NCBI GenBank assembly: GCA_002897635.1
Contig: BDTD01000030.1
Span: 1 to 60,259 of the forward strand
Source of the DNA: a bacterium BMS3Abin11
GTDB taxonomy: Bacteria; Pseudomonadota; Gammaproteobacteria; BMS3Bbin11
Reading direction: 5' to 3'
Length of the DNA stretch: 60,259 nt
Position numbers and translations under genes: made by a program. Shown here piece after piece: positions 19,000 to 26,109 of the stretch (within the stretch, counting starts at the first letter, position 1; each line of letters opens with the position of its first letter). The notes under the pieces were generated by a model. That model was not told the DNA's origin and did not search any database. It was given only the letters and a program-made list of their open reading frames with translations.

Positions 19000-19350
19000 T
19001 CAGGCTGCATGGATGGTGAACTCTATTGCCCTTGCGATGGGTACAATTTTCCTTTCTTTCTTTTTAAGCTCAACAAATCCGTAGCGCTCCAGTGTTTTCA
19101 GGGTTCGTGACAAATTGCTGGGCTGCCGATGAGTTTTCTCGGCCAGTTCCTGAAGCGAGTCAGGCCTTGACTCAGCCATGATATGCAATAGTTCCCGGTT
19201 CTTATCACTCAACACTTCAGACAAAGATTTCATAGACGTAAACCATACTTTTGGCTCTCCCCGCCCTGGTGTGTATTCTCCTCTGGCAATCGCCAGCATC
19301 CTCGCACGAATTTTTTCCTCAGGCATAATGCCGACTACGATTTTTTTCAT
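19000..19350 (-). CDS. TumA-type winged-helix antitoxin (HVO_A0114-like)
   Basis: This 116-residue protein has a winged helix-turn-helix: LLHIMAESRPDSLQELAEKTHRQPSNLSRTLKTLERYGFVEL, the MarR/HVO_A0114-like layout in which QPSNLSRTLKTL is the recognition helix. The short N-terminal part (WFTSMKSLSEVLSDKNRELL) is typical of the antitoxin partners of DUF6516 proteins. It starts one base after the toxin stop codon, so the two are translationally linked. Such antitoxins bind their toxin and repress the shared promoter; a perfect palindrome before the toxin gene is the likely operator. The pair assignment is from family knowledge. Confidence 0.75.
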   Translation of the reverse strand: MKKIVVGIMPEEKIRARMLAIARGEYTPGRGEPKVWFTSMKSLSEVLSDKNRELLHIMAESRPDSLQELAEKTHRQPSNLSRTLKTLERYGFVELKKKERKIVPIARAIEFTIHAA

Positions 19351-19351
19351 T

Positions 19352-19720
19352 TCATTTTCCTCTGTGCTTTTTCAACACTTCATCAGCTTCTTCAAAAAAG
19401 TCTTTTATCAACTGATGTGCATCAATAAATTCGTATGGGATACCTCTATCACTGGAGGTTCTATGCTTGTGGTCATATTCGACCCGCTGACCGGTATACC
19501 TGTTCCTGCTTTTCGATTTAACTGCGTGTGCATTATCAAATCCGAATAGTTTTTTTCCGCCTGGTTCATGTAGCGTCAAACGATAACTGATCCCATGCGG
19601 TCGTTCGAGAGTAGGTTCATCGATCGTTCGAACCTCAATCTTATACCAGTATTTGTCATCCAGAATGATGATGTTACCGTCCATCTCCAGCAACGTATCC
19701 AGACCAGTGTCCCTGTGCAT
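19352..19720 (-). CDS. TumE/DUF6516-family toxin
   Basis: The 122-residue protein begins with MDGNIIILDDKYWYKIEVRTI, has HGISYRLTLHEPGGKKLFGFDNAHAVK in the middle, and YDHKHRTSS followed by YEFIDAHQLIKDFFEEADEVL. These are the conserved blocks of DUF6516 proteins, annotated as TumE-type toxins and regularly encoded with a small winged-helix antitoxin, as here. The conserved acidic and His residues fit a nuclease-like fold, but the target is not known to me. The ATG at 19720 has AAGGGA upstream. It is the first gene of a two-gene operon ending at 19000. Confidence 0.75.
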   Translation of the reverse strand: MHRDTGLDTLLEMDGNIIILDDKYWYKIEVRTIDEPTLERPHGISYRLTLHEPGGKKLFGFDNAHAVKSKSRNRYTGQRVEYDHKHRTSSDRGIPYEFIDAHQLIKDFFEEADEVLKKHRGK

Positions 19721-19735
19721 GTTATTCCCTTAACG

Positions 19736-19752
19736 TTATCATCAGATGATAA
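19736..19752 (-). promoter_or_regulatory. Perfect palindrome before the toxin gene, likely autoregulatory operator
   Basis: TTATCATCAGATGATAA is a perfect 8+1+8 palindrome, 16 bases upstream of the toxin start codon and next to an A/T-rich promoter-like stretch (TATTATAC on the minus strand). Placement and symmetry fit the site where an antitoxin represses its own operon. Confidence 0.6.
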
Positions 19753-20066
19753 GTATAATACACAAAAAGAAATATCCAAAGCTAAATGTCATCAATCTAG
19801 CCAGGATAAAAGGCGGTTAAAAAGCTGTTGGAGTGATGCGTACTGGATTTAACGGACATCGGGAACCGGGGCCACAAATACAAAAACCGAGATCTGAAAA
19901 AGTTTTTTTTACTAGTACCATAAAAGGTAAAGACAGAACCCGGCCCCTTTGACTCTGTTGGCCTAACATTTTACAAAGCCGATGAGAGTTAGTGAGTCTA
20001 GATATGATTACCAGGGGGGGTCAGCAAAACGATTATTTATAGCGTGGTTCCCATATCCTCACCATA
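19753..20066. other. Intergenic stretch, no gene seen
   Basis: This lies between the toxin-antitoxin promoter and the 3' end of the SIR2 gene. No credible ORF is seen. It holds CCGGGGCC (19868) and CCCGGCCC (about 19938) around an A/T-rich centre; these may pair as a weak stem and resemble degraded repeat DNA. Confidence 0.35.
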
Positions 20067-21480
20067 TCACTCATTTTTTGATTTATACATTGTTAAATAG
20101 ACACAACCCCTTATATCTCCGAAGAAGGAACGACGCTTTCCACCCTGGCAATGTAAATATAGGCACTGTTTGTCCATATCCAAGATCCCACCCGGGTATA
20201 GGTCAAAGCGGTAGGGGTTTAGTGGCTTGGGCAAAGCAATAAGGAATTTTGCAGCTGCTTGTAAATCAAGCCGCTCGATTGACATGCCTGTCAATGGTAT
20301 GTGGGCATCACGCGGTGTAACCGGTATCTCATAGGGGCCAATTAGCTTGTTTGTCTGTGGATCAACACCTTGCATCACCCCCATCCGCCAACATATGCGC
20401 ACCCAGGTGGGTAGCCAGAAATCAGCCCAACTCTGAACTGGATGATCGCAGTTGGGTTGATCTAGCTCCTGAAGCAGTTGCACTAGTGGTGCTTGCTCAG
20501 AATTCGGAACCATATCAATCATTCGTATCAAAGCATAACGTGCTTGAAGCCATTGCAACACGCAGTCAGTTGACGGATTTGTGTCTGTCATAACCTGCGC
20601 AAATGAATCACTCTTGTTTTTGCTATATGCGGCAGCGATCTCAGAATGATCCGAGTTCCAGCAGATATCAATCAATGTAAACGCATCTTGTTCAGTACGT
20701 TGTACTTGATTCGCGATTTCTACAATTGCTTCACGAAGATAGCTCTCAGATGCACGCCATCCAATACCCACCAGCGGGCACTCGGATATGTAGTTCCTTA
20801 CATTAGTATTAACTACATGTTGTTGATCAGGAGTAATGTTACTTAGCTCGGAAGACGTCAATTTAAAAGTCACCGATCCAATCGTATTACCTGATCGAAA
20901 CTGATTTCTCAAACGTTCGAGTTCACGCACACAGCCATGAGGCTTGACGACAGGAAATACGTTAGCCTGCGCAAGCATTGGCATATGTGTTTTGTCCACC
21001 ACCCTCGCATATTTGGTAACCTTCCATGGACGAGGAAGGCTTCCTCCTTCCGTCAGACCCACACTGTCCAAAGCAGTTTCCAGAAGTGTATCCCAATTAA
21101 GACTAACAATGGCGCGTACACGCTCTTCAACCACGAAGCGAGCAAGCGCCCGATGGCGCGGCGTATTACCTATTACCTGACAACGGTAATCCGATCTCAC
21201 CGAACCAGCGTCTGTCGTCCAACATGCCTAGTTCTTCGGCAAGCCACAGCCGACTCTCTGAGTCTGATTTTCCATTTGTCGTCAGATTGTTGAGTACCAA
21301 CTCCGCTAGTTTATAAAAATCGTCATCGGGGCCCTCTCCTAGATTGTGGGCTATCTCGTCAAGTTTAATCTTGAGCACCCCAACTGTCGGGGCGTTGGGA
21401 GTAGAAAATCCAGTTCCCGCAATCAGCACTGCTTGAGTACGCCCTTCAACTAAAGATGGAAATTGATGTGGAATGGTCAT
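20067..21480 (-). pseudogene. SIR2-like domain protein, disrupted by a 7-bp tandem duplication
   Basis: Two frames make one protein of about 468 residues. The first (21480 to 21166) begins with VLIAGTGFSTPNAPTVG, the NAD-binding GxGxS loop of SIR2-like proteins; the second (to 20067) carries NTPRHRALARFV, IVSLNWDTLLE (the family T/S-x-N-x-D-x-L-x-E motif) and VVKPHGCV (the HG motif). The frames part at 21163-21176, where TATTACC stands twice in tandem on the plus strand. Removing one copy restores GLPLSGNTPRHRAL without a gap. SIR2-like proteins of this kind commonly deplete NAD in anti-phage defence; the role here is inferred from the family and the neighbours. The C-terminal 200 residues are unrecognised. 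Either a dead gene or a slippage-switchable one. Confidence 0.75.
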
Positions 21481-21520
21481 GTCTAAGTCTCAATGTCCAC
21501 TTGACTCGGATTCGCTGTTC

Positions 21521-22828
21521 CTAGCCACTGTTTTCATCCTCTCTTGAGATATCTGGGGCCGCCAAAGCCACGAGATCAAGACCCTCAATCTCCTGCAACG
21601 TCTTACCCGCAATCCCTTGCAAATCCCCGTACATTCCAACCGTTGCCTGCATCACTCGATCGATCTGCACCTCACGTTTAGCCCATTGCCTGGTTATGGC
21701 TTTCCTTTCTTTATCCAGGTCTTCCTGCATTGAGGAGAATGCCTCGACGATGGCCTGGACTCGATGGCGAAAGCGCGGGCCAGTCAGATATTGGTAAATC
21801 ATTTCCGCTTTTGTTTGCTGTCCTTCCGTGGTTTGACGCGCTGTCGCCACTTCTATCAGTGCATGGCGGAGCATCATAGCAACGGGTATCGCCGTTTTGG
21901 GGGCTGTGACCCACACACCATCTATCAGATCAAATGTATCCAAACCCTTCGGAAGGGTCTTGCTGACGATGACCGCTATTTCAGCCTTGGCAGCACGCTG
22001 ATCATCGCGCAGTTTTGGCAGCCAACCGTCGATCCAGTTTTTGGTGCGTTTGGTTTCCCACAGGATCGTACCACTGAGCTGTCCGTTTACACCGATAACA
22101 CGCTGCACGACATCGCCACCAAATTCCCCTTTGGGTACCGGCTCGATAGTGTCGAACGGGAACTTGCTGCACAACAGATCCTCAAGTTCCAGTTCCTGAA
22201 CTTCACCCTGTAATTGCTGAGAGCCTTGTTCCGCACGATGCTTGAGTTCTTCAATCTTTTTCTGCATAGCGGCAATGGTGTGGTCTTTCTCCGCGACTTT
22301 CAGTTTCAGAGCTTCTTCGGCCTCTTTTTTCGCCTGCTCGCGGGTTGCCGTCAAGCCTTCCTGCACGCGCTTTTCGACGGTCAAATCTATTTCGCGCCTG
22401 GCATCATCCAGTTCGCGTTGTTTCTTGATCAGCTCGGCCTGCGCTTTTTGTGCTTCCGCGAGCTTCTCGTCGCGGATTTTAAGCACCTCCTGCAAATCAA
22501 CCAATTCCCGTGTCTTTTCTTCGAGGTCAGTTGATACCGCCAGTTTTGCTTTCCTGGCTTCTTCGGTTGCAATCCGGGCGCGATCCTTTTTCAGCTGCTC
22601 TTCAACCTGACTGGCCACCTGCTCATCGAGCTTGTTCTTGGTCTCGGTCAACTGCTTTTCCTTTTCACGAATAGCCTGTTCACGTTGGGCAATATCGCTG
22701 TCTTTCTGCGCGAGCTGCTGCTCGAACTGCTGGCGGGTGGACTCGATGAGCGGTGCGGCCAATGATTCGGTGAGTTTGATCTCGGTCTTGCATTTCGGGC
22801 AAGTGATGGTGGGTTCTGTCATACCCAC
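21521..22828 (-). CDS. DUF2130 protein: zinc ribbon, coiled coil, PD-(D/E)XK-type nuclease
   Basis: 435 residues. ITCPKCKTEI at residues 8-17 is half of a zinc ribbon. Residues 30-215 form a long Glu/Lys/Gln-rich coiled coil. The last 200 residues are DUF2130, with KGEFGGDVVQRV, then GTILWETKRTKNWIDGWLPKLRDDQ: the Asp and the E-x-K form a restriction-endonuclease-like site. The C-terminus, GIAGKTLQEIEGLDLVAL, also occurs as a broken fragment at 24832-24936. DUF2130 proteins are often near restriction or defence genes and are presumed nucleases; I know of no defined substrate. It sits between the SIR2 gene and the DUF5131 gene on the same strand. An alternative ATG lies two codons downstream of 22828. 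Confidence 0.8.
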   Translation of the reverse strand: MGMTEPTITCPKCKTEIKLTESLAAPLIESTRQQFEQQLAQKDSDIAQREQAIREKEKQLTETKNKLDEQVASQVEEQLKKDRARIATEEARKAKLAVSTDLEEKTRELVDLQEVLKIRDEKLAEAQKAQAELIKKQRELDDARREIDLTVEKRVQEGLTATREQAKKEAEEALKLKVAEKDHTIAAMQKKIEELKHRAEQGSQQLQGEVQELELEDLLCSKFPFDTIEPVPKGEFGGDVVQRVIGVNGQLSGTILWETKRTKNWIDGWLPKLRDDQRAAKAEIAVIVSKTLPKGLDTFDLIDGVWVTAPKTAIPVAMMLRHALIEVATARQTTEGQQTKAEMIYQYLTGPRFRHRVQAIVEAFSSMQEDLDKERKAITRQWAKREVQIDRVMQATVGMYGDLQGIAGKTLQEIEGLDLVALAAPDISREDENSG

Positions 22829-22907
22829 TCCTGAGCTTTTATTGCATTCATGATCTCATTCCAGTCTTCCGAATTGAATTATAAGGGTTTCGTGTCATTC
22901 AACGTTC

Positions 22908-23666
22908 TCATAAGTATGCAGCAGTTTCTGGCATTTCGTCCCACGTCCGCCCAGCCAGTTTGCGCCCGTTTGCCTTTTTTGCTCGACGCTTACCATCTGC
23001 CCCCCAACCACCCCACTGTTTGAAGAAAAATGCAACATCCTGTTCTATGCACTGCTCTTTTATTCCTTCGACCCATTCCGGTTTCATGGGCCGTGCCTTA
23101 GGCCCCGATTCACCACCGACAATCGCCCAGTGAATGCCCGTCAAATCCAGCCATCCAAGGTCTTCAAGCAAAGGCTCCATAGATAAAAACCGGATGCGGG
23201 TATCAATCTTACGCAATTCATCAATACGCGGGAGACCGTGTTTTTTGTTCTCGACGGAAACTCCCAGCCAGGCATTGGTGGGTACGATTCTATTTTGGTG
23301 TGCAAAATACCGGCTCATCCGCTTCGCACGCTTGGTGAGTATCTGGTAGGTATGCTGTGGCGTCCTGCTGATTACATCAAACACCTGGTCAAGAAAATCG
23401 AAGGGAATATCCTCATGGAACAGATCACTCATTGAATTTACAAAGTAGATTATTGGCTTGCGTCGCTTGAGTGGCTCACTCAGGCGTTCCTGCAACAAAG
23501 ACAGCCTGAAACCGTTCTCGTATCCATTTGCACCCATGGCCTGAAGTCGTATGGCCATGGCTTCTGCATAACAGTGTTTGCAGCCAGGCGATACTTTGGT
23601 ACAACCAGTCGTTGGATTCCAGGTTTGCTCAGTCCATTCAATTTTGCTTACCGTGCTCATACACAC
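22908..23666 (-). CDS. DUF5131 / phage Gp37-Gp68 family 'three-Cys-motif' protein
   Basis: 252 residues. IEWTEQTWNPTTGCTKVSPGCKHCYAEAMA near the N-terminus gives the three-cysteine motif (C-x7-C-x2-C), like the cluster-binding motif of radical-SAM-type proteins. Further conserved blocks are IYFVNSMSDLFHEDIPFDFLDQVFDVI, TKRAKRM, WLGVSVENKK, IRFLSMEPLLEDLG and WAIVGGESGPKARPM, with FFFKQWGGWG near the end, all diagnostic of DUF5131 (Gp37/Gp68). The family is found in phages and mobile islands and is regularly next to tcmP; the two reading frames overlap by 10 bases here. The reaction is not known. The second in-frame ATG (MSTVSKIEW) is the more likely start. Confidence 0.85.
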   Translation of the reverse strand: MCMSTVSKIEWTEQTWNPTTGCTKVSPGCKHCYAEAMAIRLQAMGANGYENGFRLSLLQERLSEPLKRRKPIIYFVNSMSDLFHEDIPFDFLDQVFDVISRTPQHTYQILTKRAKRMSRYFAHQNRIVPTNAWLGVSVENKKHGLPRIDELRKIDTRIRFLSMEPLLEDLGWLDLTGIHWAIVGGESGPKARPMKPEWVEGIKEQCIEQDVAFFFKQWGGWGADGKRRAKKANGRKLAGRTWDEMPETAAYL

Positions 23667-24820
23667 CTCCGCAGTCGCTCACTTTTATTGAAATGTACAA
23701 ACCACTTTTTTCGTCGATTACTTGTGTCACTAACGTTTTCTACCTGTTTCTCCTTTTGCAATTCCTTGAACGCCAGTTGAAAATCATTTTCTAACCAGCC
23801 GGTTTGTTCCAACCAGTCCGCCAAATCGGCTTCATTATACGATGTTGGCTTGCTGGAAAGGCGATCCATCCAGAATTGTTTTACGTCTTCAATATCTGCC
23901 GCGAACTGATCACGAAGATCTGAATCTTCTATCGGTATCAGGTTCATTTGCCCTGTGCATTTTTCGCGACGTTCGTACCTCACGCGCCGCTGAATAATTT
24001 CAACCTTCTCGGAGATTCTTGAAAACTCAAGGATACCCTTCGGGTGGCGGGTCAGATAAACCATGTGGTAAATAGTTTTGTTCTTGTCTTTGTTCAATAC
24101 TGTTGCATGGTACGATCGAGGTTTATTAGCCCCCGTCCCACCAATAGTCGACACAAGTTGATCCCGGTAGCGTCGAACAACCTCTTCCTCTCGTTTCTTC
24201 GGCTCCATGGATTGCAAGTTTGCAATCCACTTTTCATCAATGTCGCCAAGTAACTGACTCACCTGCTCACGCAGCTTGTTTTTGCTCAAAAAGCGATTCA
24301 GAGGATCATACATAAAAGTAATAAAAAATTCAGAGTTTGGCCTTCGCAACAGCTTCGATAATTTTGGCATGCCAACATCTGTCCACCCTTTTGGGTCAAT
24401 AAAGAAAAAAGTAAAGCCGTTACCGCAACGGCTTAATATATCATCCTGGAGCACTGCATAATCTCCATGTAGAGCATGATGCTCTATGTATGCAGGGCAT
24501 TTTTCATCGAGATACGATTTCAGCTTCTTATACCTTTTTCTTTGTGCTTCAACGTATATCGTCCTGAAGGTCGTACCTTCTATCTTGTGACTGGCAAGGC
24601 CTTCCTTCACCAGCTTTACCTTGTCCAACGATATAGCGATTGATGTACCAGCCAGATCCTCACTCTCATCCCCCCAGGGCCCGGCAAAGCAATCCACATA
24701 GGTAATTTCCTTAACACCACTAACACCTATAATATAAAGCAGCTTTTCAAGATAGCCCTTCAGTAACTCATGCTTGATAGCCGAGTGCTCTCTTCCCTCA
24801 TAGTATTTATCGATTTCCAT
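23657..24820 (-). CDS. tcmP: Three-Cys-motif partner protein TcmP
   Basis: 387 residues. The N-terminal part, HELLKGYLEKLLYIIG then ITYVDCFAGPWGDE, is the signature of the TcmP family; YVDCFAGPG is also reminiscent of the motif I loop of SAM-dependent methyltransferases. FTFFFIDPKGWTDVGM near residue 140 would correspond to the motif IV region, and FFITFMYDPLNRF follows. The C-terminal 90 residues look like a winged helix (DLADWLEQTGWLENDFQLAFKELQKEK). Family members are defined by pairing with a DUF5131 three-Cys protein, as here. The function is not established; the SAM-methyltransferase-like fold is my inference. It is the first intact gene of the minus-strand cluster that continues to 20067. 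Confidence 0.85.
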   Translation of the reverse strand: MEIDKYYEGREHSAIKHELLKGYLEKLLYIIGVSGVKEITYVDCFAGPWGDESEDLAGTSIAISLDKVKLVKEGLASHKIEGTTFRTIYVEAQRKRYKKLKSYLDEKCPAYIEHHALHGDYAVLQDDILSRCGNGFTFFFIDPKGWTDVGMPKLSKLLRRPNSEFFITFMYDPLNRFLSKNKLREQVSQLLGDIDEKWIANLQSMEPKKREEEVVRRYRDQLVSTIGGTGANKPRSYHATVLNKDKNKTIYHMVYLTRHPKGILEFSRISEKVEIIQRRVRYERREKCTGQMNLIPIEDSDLRDQFAADIEDVKQFWMDRLSSKPTSYNEADLADWLEQTGWLENDFQLAFKELQKEKQVENVSDTSNRRKKWFVHFNKSERLRRCV

Positions 24821-24831
24821 ATCGACTACCT

Positions 24832-24936
24832 CTATTCATATTCAAACTCCTCCTTGTTGTTATCCAGCGTCTCCAGGGCGGCTAAACTCAATCCTTTGAT
24901 CTTCTCCAACATTTTACCCGAAATCCCCTTTCCCAT
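24832..24936 (-). pseudogene. C-terminal fragment of a second DUF2130-like gene
   Basis: Directly upstream of tcmP a 34-codon frame ends in GKGISGKMLEKIKGLSLAAL. It aligns with the C-terminus of the DUF2130 protein at 21521 (QGIAGKTLQEIEGLDLVAL) over the pattern GI-GK-L--I-GL-L-AL. The frame stays open further upstream, with no recognisable domain. This is the tail of a paralogue whose body is gone, presumably the trace of a duplication or replacement within the island. Confidence 0.6.
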
Positions 24937-25020
24937 TTCTTCTTTCCCCCTTTCATTTTTGGTCTTTGGTCTTTGAATGATATCGTTGGAATATGCGTTT
25001 TTTTTGGTTTATATCCTTAT

Positions 25021-25072
25021 GTAGATCCAAATTCATTTGGACAAAAAGCTGTGCGAATGAATTCGCACCTAC
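25021..25072. repeat. Double-palindrome REP-like element, copy 1
   Basis: Two adjacent hairpins, TCCAAATTCATTTGGA and GTGCGAATGAATTCGCAC, are bounded by GTAG and CTAC. The same element, inverted and with slightly different arms, is at 56495-56545. It lies about 240 bases upstream of tcmP. Confidence 0.7.
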
Positions 25073-25084
25073 AATTTTGCTGTT

Positions 25085-25386
25085 AGTTTGGCTTTTGATT
25101 TTGACCTTCTAGTCCCGTTCAGGCTTGCTGAGAAGCACAGATCGAGTCGGGGAAAGGAATGTGTTGTCTGAGCGCTAGCGAGTTTCACATCCCGCCGGCT
25201 CGATTGAGCATCGCAGGGAACCCGAAGGGCAAGCATGCGGGTGCTCTTTCTTCTGGTTACTCTTTTTTGAGCAAGCAAAGAAGAGTAACTCGTCCATGAA
25301 GGACGAAAACCTCAGATTAATTCAAGAAACCGAATAAAAAAGTAAACCGCAACTAAAAGGCAACATTAGCCGTGCGCCAGCACAAA
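25085..25386. repeat. Roughly 300-bp dispersed repeat, copy 1
   Basis: It shares with 28860-29146, in the same order and orientation, GTCCCGTTCAGGCTTGC, GAGAAGCACAG, GCATCGCAGGGAACCCGAAG, GGCAAGCATGCGGGTG, a CTTTCTT-GGTTAC block with its inverted match, and CGTGCGCCAGCACAA at the end. The 70-codon minus-strand frame inside it is a by-product of the repeat, not a gene. Confidence 0.75.
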
Positions 25387-25398
25387 AAAAGCCAAAAC

Positions 25399-25824
25399 TT
25401 AACCCAGCGTATCCGCCATATCCCCCATGACAGCCACATAAATATTATGACAAAAAGATACCGCATCCTCATCATCCGATATCCAGGATGATGACCATTC
25501 AATAAGTGTTACATCCTGCATCGTCACGGGTGTCAGTTTTATTTCACCAATATAGTTTGTCACCGCAGGTGCAGCAACCGGTTCGGGGCCATTATCTATC
25601 GCATAACGCAAATAGTGATTATAGTCATCAACTTCTAACAATGTTTCATGGAAGGCACCATTGAGTACCCTTCTTGCACCGACCTCTGTTCCTGGTTTTT
25701 CGCCTACTGCCTCGCATGAACTTATGACGTTCGGTGCGCATGACATGTCATGAAAATCTCTGATTGCCTGCCACACCTTTTCGATGGGAGCATTGATGAT
25801 GTTTGACTGGTAGATTGAGGGCAT
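25399..25824 (-). CDS. SRPBCC/START-fold protein (polyketide cyclase/MxaD-like)
   Basis: 141 residues. It opens with YQSNIINAPIEKVWQAIRDFHDM, the first strand and helix of the SRPBCC fold, followed by alternating strands (GARRVLNGAFHETLLEVDDYNHYLRYAID) and ends in a long helix (VSFCHNIYVAVMGDMADTLG). Members bind hydrophobic ligands in a deep cavity; the ligand is not evident and no catalytic residues are defined for this subgroup. It stands alone between a repeat and the TfoX remnant. A short A/T-rich leader with GAAGAAGGAG about eight bases from the ATG supports the start. Confidence 0.8.
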   Translation of the reverse strand: MPSIYQSNIINAPIEKVWQAIRDFHDMSCAPNVISSCEAVGEKPGTEVGARRVLNGAFHETLLEVDDYNHYLRYAIDNGPEPVAAPAVTNYIGEIKLTPVTMQDVTLIEWSSSWISDDEDAVSFCHNIYVAVMGDMADTLG

Positions 25825-25910
25825 TTTTTTCTCCTTCTTCGATGCATTGGATAATTCTATTGAACTCTAATAATAAACCTATTTATACCATTATCTATCT
25901 CTTTTCTGAC

Positions 25911-26109
25911 TCACCACACATAACTGAATAATTTCTTCTTTTTAGTTTTCAGCGCTACTGCTAAAGATTTCATTGACCATTTATATAATTCTTCCTGATA
26001 TTCCATCGGCATAAAGACCAACACCACCAAACATTTTTTTCGCGACGATATAACCAACTAAACGGAGTTGTTCTGTTACATATTCCCGATATTCAGTGCT
26101 AACACTCAT
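25911..26109 (-). pseudogene. TfoX/Sxy N-terminal domain protein, internally deleted
   Basis: An ATG at 26109, overlapping the aminopeptidase stop, opens a frame reading EYREYVTEQLRLVGYIVAKK then MFGGVGLYADG, the TfoX N-terminal domain signature. It then runs into a stop, while the next frame continues with EYQEELYKWSMKSLAVALK and TKKKK, the end of the same family. The central 40 or so residues are missing, with a frame change at the joint near 26000. So this is a deletion derivative of a gene formerly translated right after the aminopeptidase gene. Confidence 0.65.

Noticed and set aside
25069-25278. A 69-codon minus-strand frame
   Set aside because: It falls in the dispersed 300-bp repeat and recurs in a changed form at 28879-29070, as expected from a repeat read as protein.
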